Positions 1 through 8,070 of a stretch of 64,000 nt of DNA are shown here, piece after piece. Each line of letters begins with the position of its first letter. Within the stretch, counting starts at the first letter, position 1. The stretch is from NCBI RefSeq assembly GCF_022429625.1, contig NZ_CP092483.1, positions 62,001-126,000 on the forward strand, read 5' to 3'. The notes beneath the pieces were generated by a model. That model saw only the letters and a program-made list of their open reading frames with translations. It had not been told where the DNA came from and searched no databases. The translations under genes were made by a program, and so were the position numbers. This stretch comes from Devosia lacusdianchii. Lineage in GTDB: Bacteria; Pseudomonadota; Alphaproteobacteria; Rhizobiales; Devosiaceae.

Positions 1-226
1 GCGGCCCAGCCGAACAGCCTCTGGTCATCGAGGATCGTCGTGATCAGCCGGCGCTCCGCGGCGTCGTACTTGTACCGATCCGCAGTCTGCTGGAAATGGC
101 GAGGCGTAACCTCGCTGATGCAGTAGTGGTTGTTGTTGCCGACCGACATGGCAAGTTTGAACGTCTTCTCGTTGACCTGCCCGGCATCGATGCTGGATTG
201 GGCGGTCAGGATATCGAGCGGCGCCG
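1..226 (-). pseudogene. HipA-family kinase, C-terminal fragment (runs off left edge)
   Basis: An open minus-strand frame of about 74 codons reaches the window edge. Read from the right it contains PLDILTA, then KLAMSVG, then NNNHYCISEV and RHFQQTADR. This order resembles the C-terminal part of HipA-type serine/threonine kinases, toxins of HipBA toxin-antitoxin modules that phosphorylate aminoacyl-tRNA synthetases. No start codon or N-terminal kinase core exists upstream: the frame meets a GntR-type fragment on the other strand near 226-236. It therefore looks like a decayed 3' end, although the rest of the C-terminus may lie outside the window. No HipB-like antitoxin is visible. The family call rests on motif resemblance only. 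Confidence 0.5.
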
Positions 227-235
227 GCCTCGCGT

Positions 236-391
236 ATGCGCGCCGAAGCGCTCGGAGCCTACTGGGACGTGGTGGAAGCCTTGCGCGTGCGCGATCCGGA
301 GGCGGCCCGCAAGGCCGTCAATCATATCCTTGATCTGGCCGAACGCGACCTCAAGTCGGCAACCGGCGTCCCGCCCGGCAAGACTCCGTAG
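236..391 (+). pseudogene. GntR/FadR-type regulator (FCD domain), C-terminal fragment
   Basis: An ATG-led frame of 51 residues contains AYWDVVEALRVRDPEAARKA followed by a helix ending LAERDL. This is the pattern of the last helices of the FCD effector-binding domain of FadR-subfamily GntR regulators. The N-terminal winged helix and most of the FCD domain are missing. Upstream in the same frame the translation does not look like this family, so the sequence is probably a broken remnant fused to the neighbouring HipA-like fragment by a rearrangement. The ATG is unlikely to be a real start. From 392 to 611 I see no further gene. Confidence 0.5.
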
Positions 392-611
392 CATCGATCC
401 GTACGACGATACCTCATGCTCAACAGCACCCAGGGCTACCTCGCCGCATTGGCGCACTGAGGACTACCACTGCACCGTGCTGGCATGTTTCCCCACTGGA
501 GACTTGTCTCGACTATGCGGATTGCCGCGGTTCGGAAAAGATTGTGACGCCCATCAGTGTCGGTGCTCCGAAAGCATGGTTACCCGCCGTTTGTGACCAT
601 CGGCCAGGACG

Positions 612-3602
612 CTAGTTCATTGGCACGGCGAGTCTCCCGGAGACGCTGATGTCGTCTCTGTCGGCGTGGCCGATGCCGCCAAGGCCAATGGTGAGCCCAA
701 TGTCAGCGCCGCCCGGCATGCTGGCATCCATGCTGGCTTTGAGGCGAGCCTCAGCAGTTTCAAACCGGAGGTTCGAGCCGAATTCGGCGATCCCTTCGAG
801 CCTAAGTCCCAGGTCGACGACAATTTCGCCCGGCGCCACGAAGCGATAGGAGACGGCCGGGCCGATCGCGATTTGACCGACGCCCGTCGCAATCGAGGGA
901 ATGGCAATGCCCAACGCGTCACGATAGGCGTCGCTTGTCTCGCTGAAATACCCCAGGCTGGCCCGCGGCGAAAACGTCCAGGGCCCCGAGGTCCATTGCC
1001 CCTCGAGGGCGGCACTCAACAGCCAGCGTGTCGCTCCGAAGCTGTCTTCATAGCTCCCGAGCGGATTGATGCGGTTGGTGGAGTGCCCGAAGCCGGCCAG
1101 CAGGTCGAGATAGAGGTGTTCGTGCAACCGCATGGTCGCATAGGGGCCTGCGATCCAGCCCGACCCGGCGGCAGCGCCAGGCAGTCCGGCTTCGCCTTGC
1201 GTCATGTGATCCAGTTGGACAAAGCCGCCGATGAGCAGGTCGGGGGTGACGAGGTAATCCACTCCGATGCTGCCCAGCAAGAGCTGGCCATCCCTGGCGG
1301 CATCTATGCGCGCGAATGTTCCTTCCATCCATATGTCGAGCGGATTGGGGCTCTGATTGCCGGTCGCACCCTCAATTGCGTTGAGGCTTATGGAGGACCG
1401 AAGTGCATTTCCGCCGGCAATCGCTGGCAGGTAATTCATGAGGGTCGAACCGACGTTTCCCCCTGGCACAATGCCATTCAGCCGGTCGATGCGGCGCTGC
1501 GTGCGCGGCTGGTTGGCTAGGATCATCGACGCCCGCGTTTCGAGGAAGTCTTTAATGAGCGCCGTGGTTTCGTCGCGAGAGCTGACGAAGGTGAAGACGC
1601 AGGTCAAGCTTTCGCTGGGGTCGATCACGATGTCCGCAGCGCGCGTGGCGATATCCCCACCGCTGTCATTGTCGTCGCAATCGATGCCCGTGAGCGCTGT
1701 ACCGGTGCCGCTGAGGTCGTCGGCGGTAATCCGGAAGGTGCCGGCGGGCAACTCGATCGAGGGGCTGCGGCCGATGCCGCCAGTTGTTCCGACCGTAAGC
1801 GCATTCAACAGAGGCTCCGACGACGTGAAACCGAACGTGCCATCCCCATTGGAGCGCACTGCGGCGATGAACCTGCCGGTGGCACCCACGGTCACGCTGT
1901 AGGTCTGGGTTGCGGAAAACGGACCGACGCCCCCCGAGCTATCAGTAGCCGTGACCGAAAAATTGAAGATCCCGGAAGCGCTCGGCATCCCGGAGAGTGT
2001 TCCGGACGAGGACAGGCTCAATCCGGGAGGAAGACTACCCGCGGAGACGGCGAAAGCATAGGGCGCTGCACCGCCGCTGGCCGTCAAGGTCTGGGAGTAA
2101 AATGAGCCCGAATTGGCCGTCGGCAGGCTCGCGGGTTCGATGACGATGGTGGGCTCGACCACCGTCAGGGGAAAATACGCTGCTACTGCGAACGGCGACC
2201 CGGATCCGGTCGTCGAATCTCGGGCAAGGATGGTGACGAAGAACGACCCGGTCGCCGTCGGGGTGCCGGAAATCGCTCCGGCGGAAAAGGTCAGACCCGG
2301 CGGCAGAGCCCCCGCAATGACGGAATAGGTATAGGGCGCAGTGCCGCCACCGGCGACCACTGTTTGTGAATAAGGCTGGCCTGCTGTGGCTGGGGGCAGA
2401 CTGGCCGGCTGCAGGGTAAAATTGGGGATGTAGATGTCGAGGCTATGGGTCTGCGTGCCCATATGGGGCCCCGTTCCGCCGCTCGCATCCGTGGCCGTGA
2501 CGCTGAAGGAAAATGAGCCGGTCTCAGTTGGCGTGCCAGAGAGGAGGCCGGAGGAGGAAAGCGTCATGCCGGCCGGGAGCGAGCCTGTGACGGCATAGGT
2601 ATAGGGAGCGGTTCCGCCGCTGGCGACAATCGTTGCGGAATAGGGTCCTCCGGCCCGCCCATTCGGGAGGCTTATCGGCGAGAGCGTGATCGCGGGCGGG
2701 GCGACGATTAGGCTATAAGCTTGGGAGCCGGCGATGGGAGTGCCCGGGCTGGAATCCTGAGCAGAAACGGTGAAGTTGAAAGTGCCGTCCTCCTGGGCCG
2801 TCCCGGAGATCGATCCATCTGCCCCGAGCGAGAGCCCGGCGGGTAGGGCGCCCGAGGCAAGGCTGAATGTATAGGGGGCAGAACCGCCGGTCGCCGAGAT
2901 CGTTTCTGCATAGGCTTGCCCGACCGTTGGATTGGCCAAGGATGGCGAGAGGGTCAGGCTGGGTGGGGCAATCACCAGCGTATAAGGAATTGATGCCGAG
3001 TAAGGACCATCACCGGTCGTCGAATCCGTGATGATTGCCGAGAACGCATAGGAGCCTGGGGACGAAGGTGTTCCCGACAGCAATCCGGTCGGCCCCATGA
3101 TGATGCCAGGCGGTAAGGTGCCGGAGACTGAAAAGCTGTAGGGTGCGGTGCCGCCAAAGGCCGAAAGGCTCTGCGAATAGGCCGAGCCCACGGTGCCACC
3201 CGTGAGGCTGCCAGGGGAAGCGGAAATGGTCGGTGGCCTAACGCTCAGCGTGTAGCCCCGCGTGTCCGAGGCGCCCACAGAGTCGTCGGCAAATATGCTG
3301 AAACTGAAGATTCCGCTCTCGGTTGGCGTCCCGGCGAGCATGTCGTTGGCAAAGGTCATTCCCGCCGGGAGGGGGCCGGCAAGAGAGATCTGGTAGGGCG
3401 CGGTTCCGCCCAGGATGAAAAATGACTGAGAATAGGGGGCGCCAACGGTGGCATCGGGGAGGCTGGAGGGCGCAAGCGTGATCTGTGCCCAGGCGGGGGA
3501 GACCAGGAGCAATGCGGCAAAGAATAGGTTGGCAAGACGGACAAGGACGCCTCGCGCGAGGGCAATATTGCCGCCGGCCAACCGCCAAAATCCAGAAGGC
3601 AC
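612..3602 (-). CDS. Ig-like repeat (He_PIG) surface protein with C-terminal beta-barrel, putative autotransporter
   Basis: I start this gene at a GTG giving 996 residues, because a signal peptide then follows (hydrophobic LFFAALLLV, cleavage near AWA/Q at residue 39/40). A TTG seven codons later is an alternative. The frame stays open far upstream but that part looks non-coding. Residues of about 40-590 hold six repeats of about 90 residues. Each opens with a pattern like L.P.SLP...G.PYSQ, then GGTAPY, LP.G, LSGTP and FSVTATDS, the signature of putative Ig (He_PIG) domains. A linker with a DCDDNDSGGD stretch follows. The last 260 residues look like an outer-membrane autotransporter barrel (WMEGTFARID, LLLGSIGVDY), although the protein ends PMN rather than in an aromatic residue. 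Probable role: surface display or adhesion. It is divergent from the regulator at 3786. Confidence 0.72.
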   Translation of the reverse strand: MPSGFWRLAGGNIALARGVLVRLANLFFAALLLVSPAWAQITLAPSSLPDATVGAPYSQSFFILGGTAPYQISLAGPLPAGMTFANDMLAGTPTESGIFSFSIFADDSVGASDTRGYTLSVRPPTISASPGSLTGGTVGSAYSQSLSAFGGTAPYSFSVSGTLPPGIIMGPTGLLSGTPSSPGSYAFSAIITDSTTGDGPYSASIPYTLVIAPPSLTLSPSLANPTVGQAYAETISATGGSAPYTFSLASGALPAGLSLGADGSISGTAQEDGTFNFTVSAQDSSPGTPIAGSQAYSLIVAPPAITLSPISLPNGRAGGPYSATIVASGGTAPYTYAVTGSLPAGMTLSSSGLLSGTPTETGSFSFSVTATDASGGTGPHMGTQTHSLDIYIPNFTLQPASLPPATAGQPYSQTVVAGGGTAPYTYSVIAGALPPGLTFSAGAISGTPTATGSFFVTILARDSTTGSGSPFAVAAYFPLTVVEPTIVIEPASLPTANSGSFYSQTLTASGGAAPYAFAVSAGSLPPGLSLSSSGTLSGMPSASGIFNFSVTATDSSGGVGPFSATQTYSVTVGATGRFIAAVRSNGDGTFGFTSSEPLLNALTVGTTGGIGRSPSIELPAGTFRITADDLSGTGTALTGIDCDDNDSGGDIATRAADIVIDPSESLTCVFTFVSSRDETTALIKDFLETRASMILANQPRTQRRIDRLNGIVPGGNVGSTLMNYLPAIAGGNALRSSISLNAIEGATGNQSPNPLDIWMEGTFARIDAARDGQLLLGSIGVDYLVTPDLLIGGFVQLDHMTQGEAGLPGAAAGSGWIAGPYATMRLHEHLYLDLLAGFGHSTNRINPLGSYEDSFGATRWLLSAALEGQWTSGPWTFSPRASLGYFSETSDAYRDALGIAIPSIATGVGQIAIGPAVSYRFVAPGEIVVDLGLRLEGIAEFGSNLRFETAEARLKASMDASMPGGADIGLTIGLGGIGHADRDDISVSGRLAVPMN

Positions 3603-3785
3603 TGCCCGCTCGCCCGATTTCTGGTGGCCCGATGCCTCGGCTTTTGCCCTTGAGTTTGTTGAGGTCGTCAATCGCTTGCCTGATCTGGTAACGGCGATGA
3701 GGGCCTGTGTCTCCCTGGTTGATTGTTCTGGCCGGAAGGCTAAAGTGCAGCCACCCCAAACTTTGCCTGTTTTATCGATGAGCTT

Positions 3786-4631
3786 ATGCCTGTAAGCGGC
3801 ACCTCGGATGGCATGGACGCTATGGCGCTTATGACCGATGGTCGCTTTCGGCAGGTCGTGGTCCAATACTGCGAGACGATGATCGAGCCTGCACCCGCAG
3901 GTTGGCCATTGCGCAAGCTGCTCAATCAACTAGAGCGGTATTACTCGGCCTATATGCTGATTGGGCAGTATTATGGGTGGCGAAACCATGGCGCCCCGGT
4001 GCCGAACCTGTCCCGGCTTCAGGCCATATCCGGGCAAAGCCCCCGACAGACCGCCAGCTTTTGTGCAACGCTGGAGGCGCGCAATCTTGTCTTCAGCGAC
4101 ACTCTGGCGATCGACAAGCGACAGAAAATTCTCCGGCCCGCCGATAGCCTGATCCGTGAGGTGGGCCGGTCATGCGCCGCATTTTTGAAGGCCTATGATG
4201 CCATCGCGGGAAGCGATTTGGCGCCGCCGATTGAGCGAGATGCTGGCCTATTGGGTGAGATGATCCACCTCTCGGCGACCCGCGTGCGCGGGTCTGGGTC
4301 AGTGATCGCCCTGTATCCGAGGGTCCTGGCGCTGTCCGGATACGACTGTGGGTATCCGACGCTGGCAGCCCTGATCCTGGCGCAGTACCGACGCCGATCA
4401 GGCAAAGAGATGTTTTCGCTGACACACAGCGCTTTGGCGGAACGCTTCCAGGTTTCGGAGTCGCATATTGGCAACGTGCTTGGCCACATGCGACAGGCTG
4501 GCGCGTTGATGCCACCGCGCGGACCCGACGACGCTGTCGTCGCAGAAGAGCTTGTTGACGAGTTTGAGCGGTGGTGCGCCGCGGAGATGGCGCACTATGC
4601 CGATCTGGCCCGCGAGACCTCGGTTTGGTAG
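3786..4631 (+). CDS. Hypothetical protein with two probable winged-helix domains (putative regulator)
   Basis: 281 residues, family not recognised. Residues of about 45-120 (GWPLRKLLNQLERYY, then SRLQAISGQSPRQTASFCA and LEARNLV) look like a winged helix in which a recognition helix is followed by a short wing. A second helix-turn-helix lies near residues 205-245 (LTHSALAERFQVSESHIGNV, GHMRQAGAL). The middle (DLAPPIERDAGLLGEMIHLS) gives no family clue. No membrane segment or signal peptide is seen. Several in-frame ATGs within the first 20 codons make the start uncertain, and none has a good ribosome-binding site. The gene is divergent from the Ig-repeat surface protein, so it may control that gene; this is inference from position. 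Confidence 0.55.
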   Translation: MPVSGTSDGMDAMALMTDGRFRQVVVQYCETMIEPAPAGWPLRKLLNQLERYYSAYMLIGQYYGWRNHGAPVPNLSRLQAISGQSPRQTASFCATLEARNLVFSDTLAIDKRQKILRPADSLIREVGRSCAAFLKAYDAIAGSDLAPPIERDAGLLGEMIHLSATRVRGSGSVIALYPRVLALSGYDCGYPTLAALILAQYRRRSGKEMFSLTHSALAERFQVSESHIGNVLGHMRQAGALMPPRGPDDAVVAEELVDEFERWCAAEMAHYADLARETSVW

Positions 4632-5014
4632 CTTGGTTCTAATAGCCTGCTGGCAGGCCGTAGCTCTTCTCGATGTGGTTCAGCACCACAAAAGCCGCGA
4701 GCTGTCCGCGGAAGCAATTGACGGTGCACCACTTCATCACGTGCGTTGATCCTGCGAGAGCAGGTGATTGCTGCGAAAGTCGGGGTCTCTGCCCGTGTAA
4801 GGGACGGCGACTGAAAGGGTTGAGAGATAGGATCGGATGACCAAGCGGCTCAACCAGTTCCGGCCGCAAGTTCTCAAATCGGGTTCGGCCTCAAGCTCTT
4901 AGGTCGTCGTCCATGGCTTAAACCCGTGTTGCCTCGGTGCTGCCGGAAAAACGAAAGGCCGAGCACATGGCCCGGCCTTTTGATCGTAACCCCTTGATCG
5001 AACAAGAGGATTTT
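4632..5014. other. Gene-poor tract between the orphan regulator and tRNA-Gly
   Basis: No convincing gene is seen in these 383 bases. A minus-strand frame (about 4639-4740) reads MKWCTVNCFRGQ followed by AAFVVLNHIEKSYG, which could be the end of a decayed gene, but I cannot assign it a family. The only clear element is the tRNA terminator at 4951-4985. Together with the gene fragments at 1-391 the tract gives this end of the window the look of a decayed accessory segment. Confidence 0.4.
4951..4985 (-). terminator. Intrinsic terminator downstream of tRNA-Gly
   Basis: Read on the minus strand, AAAGGCCGGG and CTCGGCCTTT pair around a short loop and are followed by CGTTTTT. The hairpin begins about 30 bases after the encoded CCA of the tRNA, the right place to end its transcript. 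Confidence 0.75.
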
Positions 5015-5089
5015 TGGAGCGGGCGATGGGATTCGAACCCACGACCCTAACCTTGGCAAGGTTATGCTCTACCCCTGAGCTACACCCGC
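5015..5089 (-). tRNA. tRNA-Gly (anticodon GCC)
   Basis: On the minus strand a full cloverleaf can be folded. The acceptor GCGGGTG pairs with CGCCCGC, a D-arm GCTC/GAGC follows, the anticodon stem TAACC/GGTTA encloses TTGCCAA (anticodon GCC), and the T-arm GTGGG/CCCAT encloses TTCGAAT. The discriminator base is T and the CCA end is encoded at 5015-5017. A terminator follows downstream. The accessory-looking part of the window lies on the 3' side of this tRNA, the usual side for integrated islands. Confidence 0.96.
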
Positions 5090-5294
5090 GCTCCGTTTGT
5101 TGCCGTGCTGCCTTGGCAGTCCGGCGACGCGGGCCTATATGCCCAATCACTTGTCCGATTGCAACCCACAATTTGGCTGTAGTGTCATCTTAGCGTCGCT
5201 CTGTGGATTGAGGGGCTTGTCACATCACCGTTCGCGGGCGCAAGAAGAGCCTCGAACTATCCGATATTGCCTAGCTGCAAGGGCCTTTCATCCC

Positions 5295-6245
5295 ATGTCT
5301 ACCTCGTTCAATGGCGTTGCCTCCACTCCCCAGGCCGGTATTGCTGCCGGTGCCCTGATAAAGGACTCGACCGATCAGGCGTTCAAGGCCGATGTGATCG
5401 ACGCCTCACTCGAGCAACCCGTGCTGGTCGACTTCTGGGCCCCCTGGTGCGGCCCGTGCCGCCAGCTGACCCCGGCGCTCGAAAAGGTCGTCAATGAGAA
5501 GGCCGGTGCGATTCGCCTCATCAAGATCAACATCGACGAAAATCCGCAGATTGCCGGTCAGCTCGGCATCCAGTCCATTCCGGCCGTCTTCGCCTTTTCC
5601 GGCGGTCGTCCGGTCGATGGCTTCATGGGCGCCATGCCCGAAGGGGAAGTGCGCCGCTTTGCCGACAAGGTGATTGCCGGCGCCCCGGTCCCCCAGCCCG
5701 CCGAAGGCTCGATCGAAGCCCAGATCGCCGAGGCCGTTGCCGGCGCCGAGGAAGCGCTTGCGGTCGGCGATCTCAGCCGTGCCGCCCAGATCTTCGGCAT
5801 GGTGCTGCAGCATCAGCCCGATCACGTCGTATCGCTGCTGGGTCTCACCAAGGCCTATCTGGCCGCCGGCGAAACCGAGCAGGCCGCCAATACGCTTGAA
5901 CTGGTGCCCGAGGCCGAACGCAAGGGCGAAGCCTATACCGCCCTCGCCAATTCCATACGCCTGCTCGCCGAGGCTGCTGGTCTCAGCGAGACTGCGGCGC
6001 TAGAAGCCGCTATTGCCGCCAATCCCGATGATCATCAGGCCCGCTATGACCTGGCTTTGGCCTTCAATGCCGAAGGCAAGAAGGTGGAAGCCGCCGAGGC
6101 GCTGGTCGCCATCTTCAAGCGCGACCGCACCTGGAATGAGGACGGCGCGCGCAAGAAGCTGCTCGAATTCTTCGACGCCTGGGGTCCGCGCGACCCGGCG
6201 ACCAACAAGGGCCGGCGCATGCTGTCGGCGGCCCTGTTCTCCTGA
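5295..6245 (+). CDS. cnoX: Thioredoxin-TPR co-chaperone (CnoX/YbbN family)
   Basis: 316 residues from the ATG that precedes the thioredoxin fold; the upstream extension of the frame looks non-coding. Residues of about 20-130 form a thioredoxin domain with WCGPC at 51-55 (Cys52 and Cys55) preceded by VDFWAP. The rest is an alanine-rich helical domain of TPR type, with repeats such as AAQIFGMVLQHQPDH, the layout and usual length of CnoX/YbbN. Known members hold unfolding or chlorine-stressed proteins and pass them to GroEL or DnaK. The intact CxxC suggests that redox activity is kept, unlike E. coli CnoX, which has SxxC. It heads a block with the LON-domain gene (12-base gap) and the Trm112-like gene, an arrangement typical of Hyphomicrobiales. 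Confidence 0.88.
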   Translation: MSTSFNGVASTPQAGIAAGALIKDSTDQAFKADVIDASLEQPVLVDFWAPWCGPCRQLTPALEKVVNEKAGAIRLIKINIDENPQIAGQLGIQSIPAVFAFSGGRPVDGFMGAMPEGEVRRFADKVIAGAPVPQPAEGSIEAQIAEAVAGAEEALAVGDLSRAAQIFGMVLQHQPDHVVSLLGLTKAYLAAGETEQAANTLELVPEAERKGEAYTALANSIRLLAEAAGLSETAALEAAIAANPDDHQARYDLALAFNAEGKKVEAAEALVAIFKRDRTWNEDGARKKLLEFFDAWGPRDPATNKGRRMLSAALFS

Positions 6246-6257
6246 TCGGCAGGTCTC

Positions 6258-6920
6258 ATGGTCAAGCGCCCCACGGCCCCCGCCGAGCTGCCGAAATCGG
6301 TTCCGATCTTCCCATTGTCGGGCGCGCTGCTGCTGCCCTTCTCGCACCGTCCGCTCAATATCTTTGAGCCGCGCTATATCGAGATGGTCGATGCAGCCCT
6401 GCGCGGTGACCGGCTGATCGGACTGATCCAGCCCGAGGATACGTCCGAGGAAAGCCCGCGCGGCCGGTCTCCCCTACAGGCCATCGGCTGCCTGGGGCGC
6501 CTTACCCATTTTGAGGAAAGTGGGGAAGGGCGCTACTTCATCATTCTCGAAGGCGTCACCCGCTTCCGCCTTGTGCACGAGCTGACGGTGATGACCTCCT
6601 ATCGTCAGGGCGTCATCACCGCCGACGAATTCTCCCATGATTTCACCCGCGATTTCGGCGAGGAGGCGGTCGATCGCGCCCGCTTCGTCAAGATGATGCG
6701 CGACTATGCCGAATTCGCCAGCATCGAGCTGAACTGGGAAGAGATCGAGCGCACCGGCACCGCCGACCTGGTCAATTTCTGCTGCATGGTCGGCCCTTAT
6801 GGCCCCGCCGAAAAGCAGGTGCTGCTCGAAGCGCAGACCCTTGAACAGCGCGCCGAAACGCTGATCGCCATGACCGAGTATGAAATGGCGCGCGGCGGCG
6901 GCGCGGCGCCGCTCAATTGA
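6258..6920 (+). CDS. LON peptidase substrate-binding domain protein
   Basis: 220 residues matching the stand-alone N-terminal domain of Lon protease. It starts with PKSVPIFPLSGALLLP, then FEPRYIEMVDAAL, GCLGRLTHFEE and GRYFIILEGVTRFRL, and ends with a helical part containing EKQVLLEA and RAETLIAM. There is no AAA+ or Ser-Lys protease domain, so it cannot be a protease. Such proteins are proposed to bind unfolded substrates. It lies 12 bases after the thioredoxin-TPR gene and its TGA overlaps the ATG of the Trm112-like gene by one base, so the three are very probably co-transcribed. Confidence 0.9.
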   Translation: MVKRPTAPAELPKSVPIFPLSGALLLPFSHRPLNIFEPRYIEMVDAALRGDRLIGLIQPEDTSEESPRGRSPLQAIGCLGRLTHFEESGEGRYFIILEGVTRFRLVHELTVMTSYRQGVITADEFSHDFTRDFGEEAVDRARFVKMMRDYAEFASIELNWEEIERTGTADLVNFCCMVGPYGPAEKQVLLEAQTLEQRAETLIAMTEYEMARGGGAAPLN

Positions 6921-7165
6921 TGCCGACGCCCGCGCTCGACCCGCGCCACGTCTTCGACGTGAAGACGCTCGAAATGCTGGTCTGCCCGCTGACCAAGACC
7001 CGGCTGACCCTCTCGGCCGACCACGGCGAACTGATCTCGATGGCAGCCCGGCTGGCTTTCCCCATCGTCAAGGGCGTGCCCTTGCTGAGCCTTGATGAAG
7101 CGCGCAGCGTCGATCCCGATGAGTTGCGGCTGCTGGCCCGGGCCGAGCAGCCGCCCCATCATTAG
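6920..7165 (+). CDS. Trm112 family protein (UPF0434)
   Basis: 81 residues. The core LEMLVCPLTKTRLTLS followed by FPIVKGVPLL is the classic Trm112/YcaR pattern. Eukaryotic Trm112 is a zinc-binding activator of methyltransferases; the bacterial role is unsettled. Only one cysteine of the zinc-type pattern is present, as is usual for the bacterial short form. The ATG overlaps the stop of the LON-domain gene (TGATG). A TTG one codon earlier is possible but less likely. The gene is the third member of the conserved block and converges on the acetyltransferase at 7167-7661, leaving one base between stops. Confidence 0.88.
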   Translation: MPTPALDPRHVFDVKTLEMLVCPLTKTRLTLSADHGELISMAARLAFPIVKGVPLLSLDEARSVDPDELRLLARAEQPPHH

Positions 7166-7166
7166 C

Positions 7167-7661
7167 TCAGGCCGCGGCGGGAAAGCGCAGGACGGCCTCG
7201 ACTTCGTCGTCATAGACCTCGCCGGTGAGAACAAAGCCCAACCCGGCATAGAACCGCTCCGGGCTGGCTTCGCCCTGGCCGCAGCTGGTGAACAGCTCGC
7301 CAAATCCCCTGGCCCGCAGCTCACGGACCACCAGGCCAATAGCGGCCTTGCCATAGCCGCGGCCCTGATGTGGACCGGCAATCATCAGCCGCCACAGGAA
7401 CGCGCCGGGGCAATCGATGGTGTCGTAGTCCGATCCGATATGCAGCATGACGAAGCCGACAGGCACATCATCGGCGTAAATGGCCCGGAACCAGGCATTC
7501 TCCGAGAAATGCGCTTCGGCAATCGATGTGCCATTGTCGGCAACCTTGTTACGCTGCGCCTCACTCAGAGTGTCGCTCAGCGCGCAAATGGCGTTCACGG
7601 TCCATGCGGTAACGCGCCTGAGGCTGACCTCCGCGTCGGGTGAAACAGTGTGATCGCTCAT
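7167..7661 (-). CDS. GNAT family N-acetyltransferase
   Basis: 164 residues from the ATG at 7661, which has GGGA upstream; a longer frame exists but has no family similarity. The acetyl-CoA-binding motif A is clear (LMIAGPHQGRGYGKAAI), preceded by VPVGFVMLHIG and followed by SCGQGEASPERFYAGLGF and a short C-terminal strand. These are the normal GNAT motifs. The substrate is unknown. The enzyme resembles the spermidine/diamine-acetyltransferase-like group, but this is not enough to name one. It is a single gene convergent with the Trm112-like gene and followed by a short gap. Confidence 0.85.
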   Translation of the reverse strand: MSDHTVSPDAEVSLRRVTAWTVNAICALSDTLSEAQRNKVADNGTSIAEAHFSENAWFRAIYADDVPVGFVMLHIGSDYDTIDCPGAFLWRLMIAGPHQGRGYGKAAIGLVVRELRARGFGELFTSCGQGEASPERFYAGLGFVLTGEVYDDEVEAVLRFPAAA

Positions 7662-7849
7662 CGCGGTCCCATTGATCTTGGGATGAGATCGGCGCTCCAG
7701 CCGATCGCGGTTCCAGGTTCGTCCGCCAACGAATGCAGCGCATACTGCGCCGCTCACATCGTGCAGCAAGGCGGACCGCGTCAAGCGGCTAGCCAGCGGA
7801 TTTTCGAAAAATACGTATAATAGTCAGCAGTTTAGGGTGATCTTGCTGG

Positions 7850-8068
7850 CTAAGACCGGTCCGCCGGCGGGCTGTATTCGTAGCGGTCGAGAATTTGCTC
7901 GCGATAGAATCGGCCCTGCGATTCGGCCGCGCACAGGCTGTCGAACACATCCTCGGGCACGTCACGATAGCCATAAGGTCCGCTGGATTCGCGAAACCAC
8001 AGATAGAGCACGCGTGCATCCGCGTCGTATTCGGCTCGCCGGATCGCCTTTGAGTCGAAATAGACCAT
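7850..8068 (-). CDS. KTSC domain-containing protein
   Basis: 72 residues. SKAIRRAEYDADARVLYLWF followed by YGYRDVPEDVFDSL and AESQGRFYREQI is the typical pattern of the KTSC domain, a small fold related to lysyl-tRNA-synthetase C-terminal regions and of unknown function. The start ATG is only two bases after the stop of the FAD hydroxylase gene, so the two are translationally coupled. No signal peptide or membrane helix is seen. The gene is followed by a short AT-richer stretch (7790-7849) without an obvious terminator. Confidence 0.85.
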   Translation of the reverse strand: MVYFDSKAIRRAEYDADARVLYLWFRESSGPYGYRDVPEDVFDSLCAAESQGRFYREQILDRYEYSPPADRS

Positions 8069-8070
8069 GG

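Noticed and set aside
1..391. A working HipBA toxin-antitoxin system
   Set aside because: No HipB-like antitoxin and only the HipA C-terminus are visible in the window.
4639..4869. A 76-residue minus-strand frame before the tRNA
   Set aside because: No family, no clear start and no ribosome-binding site; only noted as a possible remnant.
4874..5059. A frame across the tRNA-Gly
   Set aside because: It overlaps the tRNA and its terminator, so it is not a protein gene.
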